Shown: positions 6,626 to 15,818, numbered from the stretch's first letter. The stretch is DNA of 51,312 nt from Nitrosomonas mobilis (GCF_900103035.1 NZ_FMWO01000070.1:1-51312), one strand, 5' to 3'. Program-made: numbers and translations. The notes: generated from the letters alone by a model not told the origin.

Positions 6626-6775
6626 AAAAAGGGGACGCTATCCTATATTATTCTTTCTCACGGGTTTCCTCGCAGCGTGATGTGATGCAGTACCCAGGCA
6701 AATACAGTTCCGCTTAGTCTTGGCATTCATGGATTGTAACTGGATCCAAATAAGAAAGGGTAGCGTCCCCTTTTT
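6626..6775. mobile_element. MITE-like element, copy C (best preserved)
   Basis: A 150-base element with a perfect 15-bp terminal inverted repeat: AAAAAGGGGACGCTA (6626-6640) and TAGCGTCCCCTTTTT (6761-6775). No coding capacity. The GGGGAC-bearing ends recall elements moved by REP-associated or IS200-like transposases, but that link is from memory. Confidence 0.8.
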
Positions 6776-6845
6776 GCTTTAACAACAAGGGCGATGCTTA
6801 TCAGATTACCCCCAATGTGCTGCACAAGAGAAAGCATGCGACTGA

Positions 6846-7205
6846 CAGCAGAGAGCCAAAAAGACCAGACGACCAATATCCCAAAATGGAGCCAAAAAAT
6901 ACTCCAATGGTTGCACTGAAATATCAAGCCATCTAAATGGCTTTTCATACTCACAACTTTTGAATCGGGTCGGTGACCTGGACGCTCTGATGGCGCTATA
7001 CAACGCGCCCCCGAATGGCTATGAGAAGCTTCAGATTTTTCGCCTCTTAAATCTGAATATTGAAAATTCTGTTATTAAGAAGTTTATCGATGAAACGTAC
7101 CATATTGAGAATGAATTCATCTGCCAGCTTGATCCCGCGAAGTTTGACACGGCCCCTGAATACGTTGTATTGGAATGCGATCGGATTCTGCAGGAGACTA
7201 TATGA
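6846..7205 (+). pseudogene. 5'-truncated gene coupled to sbcDC (unknown family)
   Basis: A frame open from 6846 to the TGA at 7203-7205 lacks a proper start; only a TTG at 6960 would give a free-standing 81-aa product. The C-terminal 80 residues look like a real globular protein (for example NGYEKLQIFRLLNLNIENS and FDTAPEYVVLECDRIL). The stop overlaps the sbcD start in ATGA. That coupling implies a genuine upstream gene of an sbcDC operon whose 5' part was removed at the integron/MITE boundary. I do not recognise the family. If TTG 6960 is used, it is a complete small gene. Confidence 0.5.
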
Positions 7206-8446
7206 AAATCCTCCACACCTCTGACTGGCATATCGGCCGCACGCTCTACGGCAGAAAACGCTACGAGGAGTTCGAGGCTTTTCTGATCTGGCTGGCGGAG
7301 ACGATTCAGCAGAATGAAATTGACGTCCTGCTGGTGGCGGGTGATGTTTTTGACACCAGCGCTCCGAGCAATCGCGCCCAGGAGCTTTATTACCGTTTCC
7401 TGTGCCAGGTGGCTGCCTCATCTTGTCGCCACGTTGTTGTCATCGCGGGCAATCACGATTCTCCTTCATTTCTCAATGCCCCCAGGGAGCTGCTCAAGGC
7501 CCTTGATGTCCACGTGGTTGGAAGTGCGACGATCGAGCACCCAGAAGACGAAGTGCTGGTGCTGCGTAATGAGCAGGGGGCTCCGGAATTGATTGTCTGT
7601 GCCGTACCCTATCTCCGCGACAGGGATATCCGCGTGGCGGAAGCGGGTGAAAGTGTCGAGGACAAAGAGCGGAAATTGATTGACGGCATCCGCACTCACT
7701 ATGCCACTGTCGCTGCCTTGGCCGAACAGAAGCGCGAGGAACTTGGGGTTGATCTTCCTATTGTAGGCATGGGGCATCTGTTTACCGCTGGCGGACAAAC
7801 TATTGACGGCGATGGCGTGCGTGAACTCTACGTTGGTTCCCTGGCGCATGTGACGGCGGGGATTTTTCCTGCGAGTTTTGATTACCTGGCGCTTGGGCAT
7901 CTCCACGTCCCGCAAAAGGTGAGCGGCCTTGAGACCATGCGGTACAGCGGTTCTCCATTACCCATGGGATTCGGAGAAGCCAGGCAGCAGAAGAGCGTTT
8001 GCCACGTCACCTTTGGGCAGCACGATGACCACAGCACAACTGCATCCGTACAACTGATCGACGTGCCGGTGTTTCAGAAACTCGAGCGCGTTAAGGGAGA
8101 CTGGGATAGCATCTCAAGCCGTCTCCTCGAATTGTCGGCAACGGACAAAGGTTGGCTCGAAATCATTTACAACGGTATTGAAGTCATTGGCGACCTGCGT
8201 GAGCGTCTGGAGGCTGCAATTTCCGGCACCCAAATGGAAATTCTGCGGATAAAGAATAACCGCATCATCGACCGCGTGCTGGGACAAATCCATGCGGAGG
8301 AAACACTCGACGATCTGAACGTGAACGACGTGTTCGAACGATGCCTCGCCGTTCATGATGTGCCTGAGGAGCAGCGGCCGGAATTGCACCGAGCCTATCA
8401 GGAGACGCTCTTGTCTCTCTATGAAGATGACGTACAGGCGGAGTAG
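7202..8446 (+). CDS. sbcD: DNA repair exonuclease SbcCD, nuclease subunit SbcD
   Basis: SbcD is the Mre11-type metallophosphoesterase subunit. With SbcC it opens hairpins and cuts protein-blocked or palindromic DNA ends. The phosphoesterase motifs appear in order: HTSDWHIGR, VAGDVFDTS, IAGNHDSPS, then GMGHLF and LALGHLHVPQ, which supply the Mn ligands. I choose ATG 7202 because the protein then begins MKILHTSDWHIGR, exactly as family members do, and the start overlaps the preceding stop. The upstream start at 7175 is unneeded. Length is 414 aa, normal for SbcD. sbcC follows after 11 bases. Confidence 0.96.
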   Translation: MKILHTSDWHIGRTLYGRKRYEEFEAFLIWLAETIQQNEIDVLLVAGDVFDTSAPSNRAQELYYRFLCQVAASSCRHVVVIAGNHDSPSFLNAPRELLKALDVHVVGSATIEHPEDEVLVLRNEQGAPELIVCAVPYLRDRDIRVAEAGESVEDKERKLIDGIRTHYATVAALAEQKREELGVDLPIVGMGHLFTAGGQTIDGDGVRELYVGSLAHVTAGIFPASFDYLALGHLHVPQKVSGLETMRYSGSPLPMGFGEARQQKSVCHVTFGQHDDHSTTASVQLIDVPVFQKLERVKGDWDSISSRLLELSATDKGWLEIIYNGIEVIGDLRERLEAAISGTQMEILRIKNNRIIDRVLGQIHAEETLDDLNVNDVFERCLAVHDVPEEQRPELHRAYQETLLSLYEDDVQAE

Positions 8447-8457
8447 AGCGGCTGTCG

Positions 8458-11400
8458 ATGAGAATATTGCAGATACGCTTTAAGAATCTGAACTCGCTGG
8501 TCGGCGAATGGCAAATCGACCTGACGCACCCGGCTTTCGCCTCTGACGGCATCTTTGCCATTACCGGCCCCACCGGCGCGGGGAAAACCACGATCCTCGA
8601 TGCTATTTGCCTCGCCCTTTATGGGCGGACGCCGCGTCTGAACAAGGTCACCAAGAGCGGAAACGAAATCATGTCCCGCCAGACCGGCGAATGCTTTGCC
8701 GAGGTGACCTTCGAAACCCAGTCTGGACGTTACCGCTGTCACTGGAGCCAGCACCGGGCACGCAAGAAGCCGGATGGCGAGCTCCAGGCCCCGAAACACG
8801 AAATGGCCAATGCCGATTCCGGCGAGATCTTCGAATCCAAGATCAGAGGGGTAGCCGAGCAGATCGAGTCGGCTACCGGCATGGATTTTGATCGTTTCAC
8901 TCGCTCCATGTTGCTGGCCCAAGGCGGCTTTGCCGCATTCCTCCAGGCGGCACCGGATGATCGGGCTCCAATTCTGGAGCAAATAACGGGTACAGAGATC
9001 TACAGCCAGATATCCATCCGTGTTCATGAGCGCCAGCGTGAAGAGCGGGAAAAGCTGAGCCTGCTTCAGGCCGAAACGGCGGGCATCGTAATGCTTGATC
9101 CGGAGCAGGAGCAAGAGATTGGGCAGGCACTTGAGGCAAAGCAGAAGGAAGAGGCAGACCTTACCACCAAGTCCGCTGATACTGGGAAGGCCATTGTCTG
9201 GCTCACTACCATCGATGGGTTGAAGAAGGAAATCGGCAACCTGGCTGACGAGGCGAGCAAGCTGCTAATCGATATCGAGGCGTTCAAACCGGATCGTGAA
9301 AAGCTCAACCGGGCTTTGAGTGCCGCCTCATTGGACGGCATATACGCAACGCTCACCGCCACCCGCAAACAGCAGGCGGATGACAGGGCAGGCTTGAAAG
9401 CTGAGGAAGAGGCGCTTCCTGTACTGGAATCCTCCGCCAAGGAACAGGCCGAGGCACTGAAATCGGCGGAGCAACAGACCATTCGAGCTAAAGAAGCGCT
9501 GAAAGTGGCCGCGCCGATATTGCAGAAGGTTCGCTCTCTTGATCAGAAACTTGCCGATCAGAAAAAGGCGGTTTCGGAAGGTGATGAGAGCGGCAAGAAG
9601 GATGTGGCAAAGATTGATGCAGACAAAAAAGCTCGGCTCGAAGAGCAGAAAAAACGATCCAGGGCTCAGGAAACGCTGGAGCTTGTAGACGGCTACCTCA
9701 AGGAGCATGCACAAGATGAATGGCTGATCAGCGGTCTGGCTGGTGTTGAAGAACAGTTGAACAGCCTGCTTTCCACGCAAAAAGAAATCGTTCAAAAAGA
9801 GGTTGATCAACAAACGGCCACGACGACTCTGGAACAGGCGACAAAGTCACTCGACGGCTGTCAGAAGCAATCCGGCATTCGGAAGCAGGAACTGGAGGAC
9901 GTCTCGAAACAGATTCAGCAGGGCAAAGATGTATTGAGCCAGTTGCTGGGAGACCGCTTGTTGCGGGAATACCGGACTGAGAAGGAAACGCTGCTACGTG
10001 AAATGGTGTACCTTTCGAAAATTGCGGAGCTTGAAAATCACCGGGCAAAACTGAAAGACGGCCAGCCTTGCCCACTCTGTGGTGCAACCAGCCACCCCTT
10101 TGCAGAAGGGAATGTCCCTGTCCCCGATGAAACCGAAAAGAAAATCGACGCCCTGACCGGGCTGATCAGCAAAGCCGAGGATCAGGAAGTAGCTATCAAG
10201 AAACTCTTCGATGCTGAAAGCCTGGCCCGCACAAACCTGACGGAGGCTGAAAAGCTGGAGTCAGCAGCGGCCAATGACAAGAAGACTGCCGAGAAAGCCC
10301 TGGCCGAGGTGAAGGACGGCCTGGTGAAACTCTGGGCCGATTTTGTCGAGCGCAGGCAGGCTGTTTCTACCAAACTCCAGCCGCTTGGTATTGCGGACAT
10401 CCCTGAAACGGGCATTTCATCACTGATCGAAACCCTTAAGAAGCGGCTGGAGGCATGGCAAGCTCAAGTCAAGAAAAAGGCGGACATTGAGAAACAGATT
10501 GCCGCCATCGACAGCGAAGTGAAGCGGCTGGATGCGGTGATCGAAACGCAAAGCGCTGCCCTGGCCGAGAAGCTGGAGCGCCTGGAAGTCTTAAAAAAGG
10601 AATTCGCCAACGGAAGTGATGAGCGTAATGTACTGTACGGCGACAAGCATCCCGACGATGAAGAGCGCCGTTTGAACAAAGCGATTTCGGATGCCGAAGG
10701 TGCCGAAAAGCAAGCCAGAGAACGGCACAATGAGCGCCAGCAAAAATGGAATACCACGAAGGCCCATGTCGAATCTCTGAAAAAACGTATCGACCAGCGA
10801 GCGCCGGAACTGAAAAAATTGGAAACTGAATTCTCTACAGGACTTGCGCCCGTGGGCTTTTCAACTGAAGAACAGTTTCTGGCAGCCAGGCTTCCCTCTG
10901 AGCGCAAGGCTGAGTTGACGGCGACGGCCAGGAATCTGGATGAACGCCAAACCGATCTCCACGCCCGTCAGAAGGATCGGGAAATGCGCTTGGTTACGGA
11001 AATGGCCCGGAAAGTTACCGATAAATCGTTGGAGGAGCTCGAACCCCAATTCAAGCGGTACGATGAATCCCTGAAAGAGCTGCGGGACATCCTAGCTGGT
11101 CTCAAGCACAAGTTAAGTGAGAATACGGCCGCAAAAGAGCGGATAAAGGAGAAGCAGGCAGCTATCGAAGTCCAGAAAAAAGAGTGTCACAGGTGGGAAA
11201 ACCTGCACGATTTGATCGGCTCTGCAGATGGCAAGAGGTACCGCAATTTCGCCCAGGGGCTAACCTTCGAAATGATGATTGGTCACGCCAACCGGCAACT
11301 GCAGAAAATGACCGACCGCTACTTGCTGGTCCGTGACGATGCTCAGCCCCTGGAGCTCAACGTGGTTGACAACTACCAGGCTGGGGAGATTCGGTCCACG

Positions 11401-11733
11401 AAGAACCTTTCCGGCGGGGAAAGTTTTATTGTCAGCCTGTCCCTGGCACTGGGGTTATCTCATATGGCCAGCAAGAATGTCCGGGTGGATTCGCTGTTTC
11501 TGGATGAAGGCTTCGGCACGCTGGACGAGGAAGCCCTCGACACCGCTTTGGAAACCCTCGCAGGTTTGCAGCAGGACGGCAAGCTGATAGGCGTCATTTC
11601 ACACGTACCCGCCTTGAAGGAGCGGATCAGTACGCAGATCCAGGTGACACCTCAAACTGGTGGCAGAAGCCAGATATCCGGCCCTGGATGCGACAGGCTA
11701 AGCGCTACAGAACGGGTCGTAGAAACAGGTTAG
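8458..11733 (+). CDS. sbcC: DNA repair exonuclease SbcCD, ATPase subunit SbcC
   Basis: A 1091-aa SMC/Rad50-type ATPase. The Walker A motif GPTGAGKTT is near residue 40. Long coiled coils rich in Glu, Lys, Gln and Ala surround the zinc hook CPLCG (about residue 540). The ABC signature NLSGGESF and Walker B LFLDEGFGTLD lie near the C-terminus, followed by the H-loop ISHV. It binds SbcD at the base of the coils and couples ATP hydrolysis to end processing. Size and motif order match the family. The sbcDC pair appears richer in G+C than the integron DNA next to it. The last 30 residues (after QIQVTPQTGG) look unconserved. Confidence 0.96.
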   Translation: MRILQIRFKNLNSLVGEWQIDLTHPAFASDGIFAITGPTGAGKTTILDAICLALYGRTPRLNKVTKSGNEIMSRQTGECFAEVTFETQSGRYRCHWSQHRARKKPDGELQAPKHEMANADSGEIFESKIRGVAEQIESATGMDFDRFTRSMLLAQGGFAAFLQAAPDDRAPILEQITGTEIYSQISIRVHERQREEREKLSLLQAETAGIVMLDPEQEQEIGQALEAKQKEEADLTTKSADTGKAIVWLTTIDGLKKEIGNLADEASKLLIDIEAFKPDREKLNRALSAASLDGIYATLTATRKQQADDRAGLKAEEEALPVLESSAKEQAEALKSAEQQTIRAKEALKVAAPILQKVRSLDQKLADQKKAVSEGDESGKKDVAKIDADKKARLEEQKKRSRAQETLELVDGYLKEHAQDEWLISGLAGVEEQLNSLLSTQKEIVQKEVDQQTATTTLEQATKSLDGCQKQSGIRKQELEDVSKQIQQGKDVLSQLLGDRLLREYRTEKETLLREMVYLSKIAELENHRAKLKDGQPCPLCGATSHPFAEGNVPVPDETEKKIDALTGLISKAEDQEVAIKKLFDAESLARTNLTEAEKLESAAANDKKTAEKALAEVKDGLVKLWADFVERRQAVSTKLQPLGIADIPETGISSLIETLKKRLEAWQAQVKKKADIEKQIAAIDSEVKRLDAVIETQSAALAEKLERLEVLKKEFANGSDERNVLYGDKHPDDEERRLNKAISDAEGAEKQARERHNERQQKWNTTKAHVESLKKRIDQRAPELKKLETEFSTGLAPVGFSTEEQFLAARLPSERKAELTATARNLDERQTDLHARQKDREMRLVTEMARKVTDKSLEELEPQFKRYDESLKELRDILAGLKHKLSENTAAKERIKEKQAAIEVQKKECHRWENLHDLIGSADGKRYRNFAQGLTFEMMIGHANRQLQKMTDRYLLVRDDAQPLELNVVDNYQAGEIRSTKNLSGGESFIVSLSLALGLSHMASKNVRVDSLFLDEGFGTLDEEALDTALETLAGLQQDGKLIGVISHVPALKERISTQIQVTPQTGGRSQISGPGCDRLSATERVVETG

Positions 11734-11996
11734 CTTGAGAATGTCGGACGATTTCAAGTCAGGTACAACCGTGACCGATTGTCATCTGCTGATAGAATTT
11801 CGCTGCCCCGCAAACGACAAATACGACGAGTGGTGCACGTCGACGTACTTGAGTATCTATCGGTAAATTGGAATAGTAGGGTATGGTGCTTCTGGAGTAG
11901 AGGAGCGTAAAAAATGATTACCAATTTTTTTCCGTTGGGTAGTTAACTTTCAGTATGATAGTCGCGGCACGTTGCCCAATTTTACGAAAGCAGATT

Positions 11997-13238
11997 ATGT
12001 CGAAACTACCTGTTGATCCCAGAATTTTGATTCTCGATGATGAGCCTTTCATGCTGAAGCTGTTGGCACGCATGCTGACGAATCATGGTTTTCCATCAGT
12101 AAGCTGTTGCGAAGCAGGTGAGGATGCCTTGCGGCTCGTGGATGATGCTGCCACCCGACCGGATCTGATTATGCTGGATCTGAATATGCCGGGTATGGAT
12201 GGCATCGAGTTTGTCCGTCATCTAGTTGAACGGAATTACATGGGTAGTCTGATTCTGGTGAGTGGAGAAGGTGAGCGTATACTCAGAACTGCCGAAAAAC
12301 TGGTGCAGGCACATAAAATTCAGATTTTGGGGTATCTGCAAAAACCGGTACAACCTGATGCCCTGCTAATGTTACTGTCACAGTCGACTGCTTCCAATGA
12401 CGCGGCGGCCAAGCTTGAGGGTTCAGATAAAGCTTATGATGCGCAAGCCATCAGCGCTGCTATTCAGTCTGGCGCTATCGTGAATTACTATCAGCCAAAA
12501 GTGCGGGTGGATACCGGGAAAATAGCAGGGGTGGAAACACTGGTGCGCTGGCAGCACCCGGTCGATGGCCTGGTTTATCCCGATCAATTTATCGGGCTTG
12601 TCGAAAAATGTGGCATGATCAATGAACTCACCAGCAAAGTACTTGAGCAGGCTTGCATTCAGGCGAAAACCTGGCAGCAGGCCGGCCATGAATTAAAAGT
12701 CGCAGTCAATGTATCCATGGATAATCTGGCTTCACTCGATTTTCAGGACGTGGTGGTTGCTCTGGCCGCCAAGGCGGGTATTGCGCCAAATAAAATTGTA
12801 CTGGAGATTACCGAAAGCCAGTTGATGGGAGATATGCGGGTTTCGCTGGAAATTCTGGCCCGGCTGCGGTTGAAACGCTTTCATCTATCCATCGACGATT
12901 TCGGTACTGGCCATTCCTCGTTGTCACAGTTGCGCGATATTCCTTTTGATGAGCTCAAAATTGATCAGGGGTTTGTGCATCGTGCCTGGGAAAATGAAAC
13001 GCTGCGCGCTATTTATGACACGAGTCTTGCACTGGCGAAACAGCTGAACATGGAAGCGGTTGCGGAAGGCGTTCAGGACCGGCAGGACTGGGATCTGCTA
13101 CGGCGAACCGGCTGCAACCTGGCGCAGGGAAATTTTATCGCCCGCGCCATGCCTGCCGATGCTTTTGAAGCGTGGCTCGTTGACTGGCAAAAACGTCTTG
13201 TGACAGAAGGTCTCTTGTCTGTGCAACTAGAAAACTGA
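11997..13238 (+). CDS. Response regulator with EAL domain (c-di-GMP phosphodiesterase)
   Basis: The protein has an N-terminal receiver domain: acidic pocket LDDEP, phospho-acceptor Asp in MLDLNMPGMDG, switch Ser in LVSGEG and Lys in LQKPV. It is joined to an EAL domain. The EAL catalytic set looks complete: ETLVRW (motif Glu), NVS, LEITES, IDDFGTG, LKID, AEGV, so c-di-GMP hydrolysis is likely. There is no GGDEF domain and no DNA-binding domain. I start at ATG 11997 (MSKLPVDPRILILDDE); the in-frame ATG at 11955 adds 14 residues without a ribosome site. No sensor kinase lies beside it, so it is an orphan regulator, perhaps of motility or surface polysaccharide. The gene converges with the PhoX-like gene. 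Confidence 0.92.
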   Translation: MSKLPVDPRILILDDEPFMLKLLARMLTNHGFPSVSCCEAGEDALRLVDDAATRPDLIMLDLNMPGMDGIEFVRHLVERNYMGSLILVSGEGERILRTAEKLVQAHKIQILGYLQKPVQPDALLMLLSQSTASNDAAAKLEGSDKAYDAQAISAAIQSGAIVNYYQPKVRVDTGKIAGVETLVRWQHPVDGLVYPDQFIGLVEKCGMINELTSKVLEQACIQAKTWQQAGHELKVAVNVSMDNLASLDFQDVVVALAAKAGIAPNKIVLEITESQLMGDMRVSLEILARLRLKRFHLSIDDFGTGHSSLSQLRDIPFDELKIDQGFVHRAWENETLRAIYDTSLALAKQLNMEAVAEGVQDRQDWDLLRRTGCNLAQGNFIARAMPADAFEAWLVDWQKRLVTEGLLSVQLEN

Positions 13239-13276
13239 TGTCTGATGACAATTTCGGATTAACGAAACTGCATCGT

Positions 13277-14464
13277 TTATCGGAGCGATGAGCCGAACCC
13301 ACTTATTTCATAGGTGATTCCGTCCTGATCACGCCCATTTGCACCGCGTTGTGAGCTGAAATAAAGCCTTGAGCCATCCGGACTGAACGCAGGGCCGGTT
13401 ATCTCGGAACGGTCATGGCCGACGATCTGCAGCAATGGCTTGATCGTGCCTGCGGCTAGCATCACGATTTCCATATTGCCGCCGTCCTCGGCAACCAGTA
13501 ATTCGCCTGCGGCATTGGCGGTGATGTTGTCTACGCCGGTCAGTATGGGATTGAGATGCTGCGCCGCATCGTAGATAACTTTCAATGTTTGCCGGGTCGT
13601 GTCCAGTGCCCAGATACGATTATCGCCTTTGGTCGTGAAATAGATGAAACCATTGTGATACCAGATGCCTTCGCCACCATTGAAATGGGTGGCAAGGACT
13701 GATTGCTTGCGGGTGGGCTGGTAGCGTGCAGCGGGATTGCGTAAAGGGTGCCAGGCTACCCGGTTATTCTGACGGTCGACTATCTGCATGACGTCCAGTC
13801 GACCGGTCGTGAGGTCAGGAAATCCAGCTGTATCGAACTCAAGGGCGGTATAGCGATACAGACAACCATCCGGTTTATCCTCGGTCAGATAGAGCTGCAT
13901 GGTGTGCGTATCGACGGCAACCGCCTCATGCTGGAATCGGCCCAGTGTTTCGCGTATCACGGGTTCTCGCTTGCCGAAAGGATCGCACTCCCAGACTGAG
14001 CCACGTTCGACTTCCTCACAGGACAACCAGGTTTGCCACGGTGTGGCGCCTCCGGCACAGTTGTTGTGGGTGCCTTGCAGAATCGAATAGGCATCAACCA
14101 GCACCCCTTGCCGGTTGAAACGTAACGCGCCCGCGCCACCTTTCCCTTTCCTGCATTCACTGTTGGAAACATAAATCCAGCCACCATCAGGCGTGCTGAA
14201 AGTTGCGCCACCATCTGGTGCGGCATGCCATTGATAGCCAAACAGATTCTGTTCCGAGCGTGCCACGATACGGGAAGCAAGTCCAACTGGCAGGCGTACA
14301 CCATTCTCATCCGGTGCCTGTAGCATGCCAACCGTCGCTGACTGAAGCGGAGCGGCGATGTTTTGTGTGGTGAAGGTGAAAGGTGCGATGAACAATGCGC
14401 TCAGTCCTCCCAGGCCAAGTCTGCACAGTTTGCGCCGGTCGTGATCGATGATGGGCGAATTCAT
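13277..14464 (-). CDS. PhoX-like (DUF839) secreted protein
   Basis: A 395-aa protein resembling the PhoX/DUF839 family of beta-propeller Ca/Fe enzymes, best known as alkaline phosphatases. The N-terminus has paired arginines before a hydrophobic stretch (DRRKLCRLGLGGLSALF), a twin-arginine export signal of slightly unusual form. Propeller-like repeats follow: PDGGWIYVSNSE, THNNCAGGATPWQTWLSCEE, FQHEAVAVD, LYLTEDKPDGCLYRY and AFSPDGSRLYFSSQRG. The NNCAGG…TWLSCEE stretch is characteristic of the family. Whether it acts as a phosphatase is not certain. It lies 26 bases behind pgl on the same strand and may be the last gene of the sugar operon. Confidence 0.8.
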   Translation of the reverse strand: MNSPIIDHDRRKLCRLGLGGLSALFIAPFTFTTQNIAAPLQSATVGMLQAPDENGVRLPVGLASRIVARSEQNLFGYQWHAAPDGGATFSTPDGGWIYVSNSECRKGKGGAGALRFNRQGVLVDAYSILQGTHNNCAGGATPWQTWLSCEEVERGSVWECDPFGKREPVIRETLGRFQHEAVAVDTHTMQLYLTEDKPDGCLYRYTALEFDTAGFPDLTTGRLDVMQIVDRQNNRVAWHPLRNPAARYQPTRKQSVLATHFNGGEGIWYHNGFIYFTTKGDNRIWALDTTRQTLKVIYDAAQHLNPILTGVDNITANAAGELLVAEDGGNMEIVMLAAGTIKPLLQIVGHDRSEITGPAFSPDGSRLYFSSQRGANGRDQDGITYEISGFGSSLR

Positions 14465-14490
14465 GATCTCATTTCTGGCCAGTTGATTGA

Positions 14491-15180
14491 TTACGTATCT
14501 GATTCGAATACTGTGACGGATCGATGCTGTAAAAGTTTGACAAAAGGTATGGTCTCATCCATTGATGATAGCAGGCGGTCAAGCAGCTGCCGCTTGCTTT
14601 TTCCGAGAATAACGAACGCTACCTGTCTGGCCTCAACCAGGGTGCGGAAACTCAGGCTGATCCGCAACGAAGGTGCGGCAGGCGGTGTGGCAACCTGACA
14701 AAGATGCGCCTCATGTGAATCAAGCGTCATGCCGGGAAAAAGGGAGGCGATATGGCCATCTTCGCCGATACCAAGAATGGCGAGATCGAATGGTAATGAC
14801 ATGCCTGCGAGGTGTGCATCGATGATGCTCAGGGCTTCCTTCGGATGCGCATGATCTGTTTTGAGTGGGATGAAACGGGGTGCGCTGGACATACCCTTAA
14901 GGAAAATTTCACGAAGTTGTCTTTCATTCGAATCGGGATTGGTTGTGCTTACCCAGCGCTCATCACTTAAAGTGAGTTGAATCCGTTCCCAGGGTAAATT
15001 CAATTTTCCAAGTTGTGGGAGAAACAGACGAGGCGTTTTTCCGCCTGGCAGTACCAGACTTGCAAAATTCTTGCTGGCCAGTGATTCGAGTAAAGAAGTT
15101 GCGGCAAAGCGCGCTATGCCATCGGCCAGTTTGCAGGGCTCATCAAAATAATGGCGAACGATCAGTTTATCAGTGGACAT
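14491..15180 (-). CDS. pgl: 6-phosphogluconolactonase
   Basis: Hydrolyses 6-phosphogluconolactone to 6-phosphogluconate in the oxidative pentose phosphate pathway. At 229 aa it is the usual size of the short DevB/SOL-type enzyme. Signature stretches are LVLPGGKTPRLF, LTLSDERWV, NERQLREIFL and the catalytic-site ILGIGEDGHIASLFPG. RISLSF and VILGKSKRQLL follow the family pattern to the end. The start overlaps the HAD gene by 19 bases. Its presence at the end of a surface-sugar operon is unusual, since pgl normally sits with zwf; none is seen here. Confidence 0.9.
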   Translation of the reverse strand: MSTDKLIVRHYFDEPCKLADGIARFAATSLLESLASKNFASLVLPGGKTPRLFLPQLGKLNLPWERIQLTLSDERWVSTTNPDSNERQLREIFLKGMSSAPRFIPLKTDHAHPKEALSIIDAHLAGMSLPFDLAILGIGEDGHIASLFPGMTLDSHEAHLCQVATPPAAPSLRISLSFRTLVEARQVAFVILGKSKRQLLDRLLSSMDETIPFVKLLQHRSVTVFESDT

Positions 15181-15818
15181 AAATCCTCAATGATTTCAAC
15201 TTCGACCGGAAAGGGGTTCGCATCCTGTGGGCGCACGCGGCCAAGAAAGGCGATAGCATTCTGTTGCGCACTTTCATAATCGATCAATGCATCACCAATC
15301 ATTAGCACATGCTGCACATCAAGATTATGCGTTGCAATGATTTCGGCAATGATAGCCTGTTTGAGCGCGGGCGCTCCTCTTACTGTGGTGAAAAAGGGAG
15401 CAAGTCCGCGTTGCTCGACGATGCCGCACAATTCCCTCTCTGGTGTTCCGGACGCGATAAATAGTGGCATGCGTTGCGAAGCCCTGTGGATCAGTGGTTC
15501 CGCACCTGCTACTGCTTCACTTCTGATGACTGCCTGCATGACCAGTTCGGAGAATTGTTGGTCGAGTGAACGCTCTTCCTCTTCAGTCAAAGGAGGTTTT
15601 TTCAGCAAATTCTGCTGGAAATATCGAAACTTGAGATAACGGGACATGCCGCCATTGGCGCGGTGATAGGCAACCGCTGCCTGCATGATTGGTTCTCCAT
15701 GTTGACGATAAAGCTCTGCAAAAGCTTCAGTTTTGATATCTCCGGATTCAACAATGACGCCATCAAAATCGAAAATGATGGCCTGCCAGTAGTCAATCGG
15801 TCGGGCTGTCAGTTTCAT
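15162..15818 (-). CDS. HAD-superfamily phosphatase
   Basis: A 218-aa HAD subfamily I enzyme. Motif I is IIFDFDGVIVES (nucleophile and acid Asp), motif II is LFIASGTPE, and motif III/IV are the Lys in PALKQAI and MIGDALIDYESA. The helical cap between residues 25 and 95 is of the beta-phosphoglucomutase/phosphoglycolate phosphatase type. It probably removes phosphate from a sugar or sugar-acid intermediate; in Kdo synthesis KdsC does an equivalent job, though this is not KdsC by sequence type. ATGA overlap with the epimerase upstream and a 19-base overlap with pgl show strong coupling. Confidence 0.85.
   Translation of the reverse strand: MKLTARPIDYWQAIIFDFDGVIVESGDIKTEAFAELYRQHGEPIMQAAVAYHRANGGMSRYLKFRYFQQNLLKKPPLTEEEERSLDQQFSELVMQAVIRSEAVAGAEPLIHRASQRMPLFIASGTPERELCGIVEQRGLAPFFTTVRGAPALKQAIIAEIIATHNLDVQHVLMIGDALIDYESAQQNAIAFLGRVRPQDANPFPVEVEIIEDLCPLIN

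Larger units (their letters stand above)
6274..6775 (+). repeat. Direct repeat copy 2: attI region + intI remnant + MITE
   Basis: Second copy of the unit at 1861-2375, same order and orientation, with the same integrase-MITE junction. The leader has small indels relative to copy 1 (ATAGATGCCACATATACT replaces ATACTAACTATCTATATT). Confidence 0.85.

Noticed and set aside
4588..6775. The repeated blocks as a CRISPR array
   Set aside because: The repeats are 150-500 bases long, few, and irregularly spaced, with inverted ends; they are MITEs and integrase remnants.
6727..6954. Minus-strand frame of 75 codons with tryptophan-rich hydrophobic sequence
   Set aside because: It runs into MITE C, has only a GTG/ATG start without a ribosome site, and overlaps the better-supported sbcDC-coupled frame. 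A truncated cassette gene is possible but not supportable.
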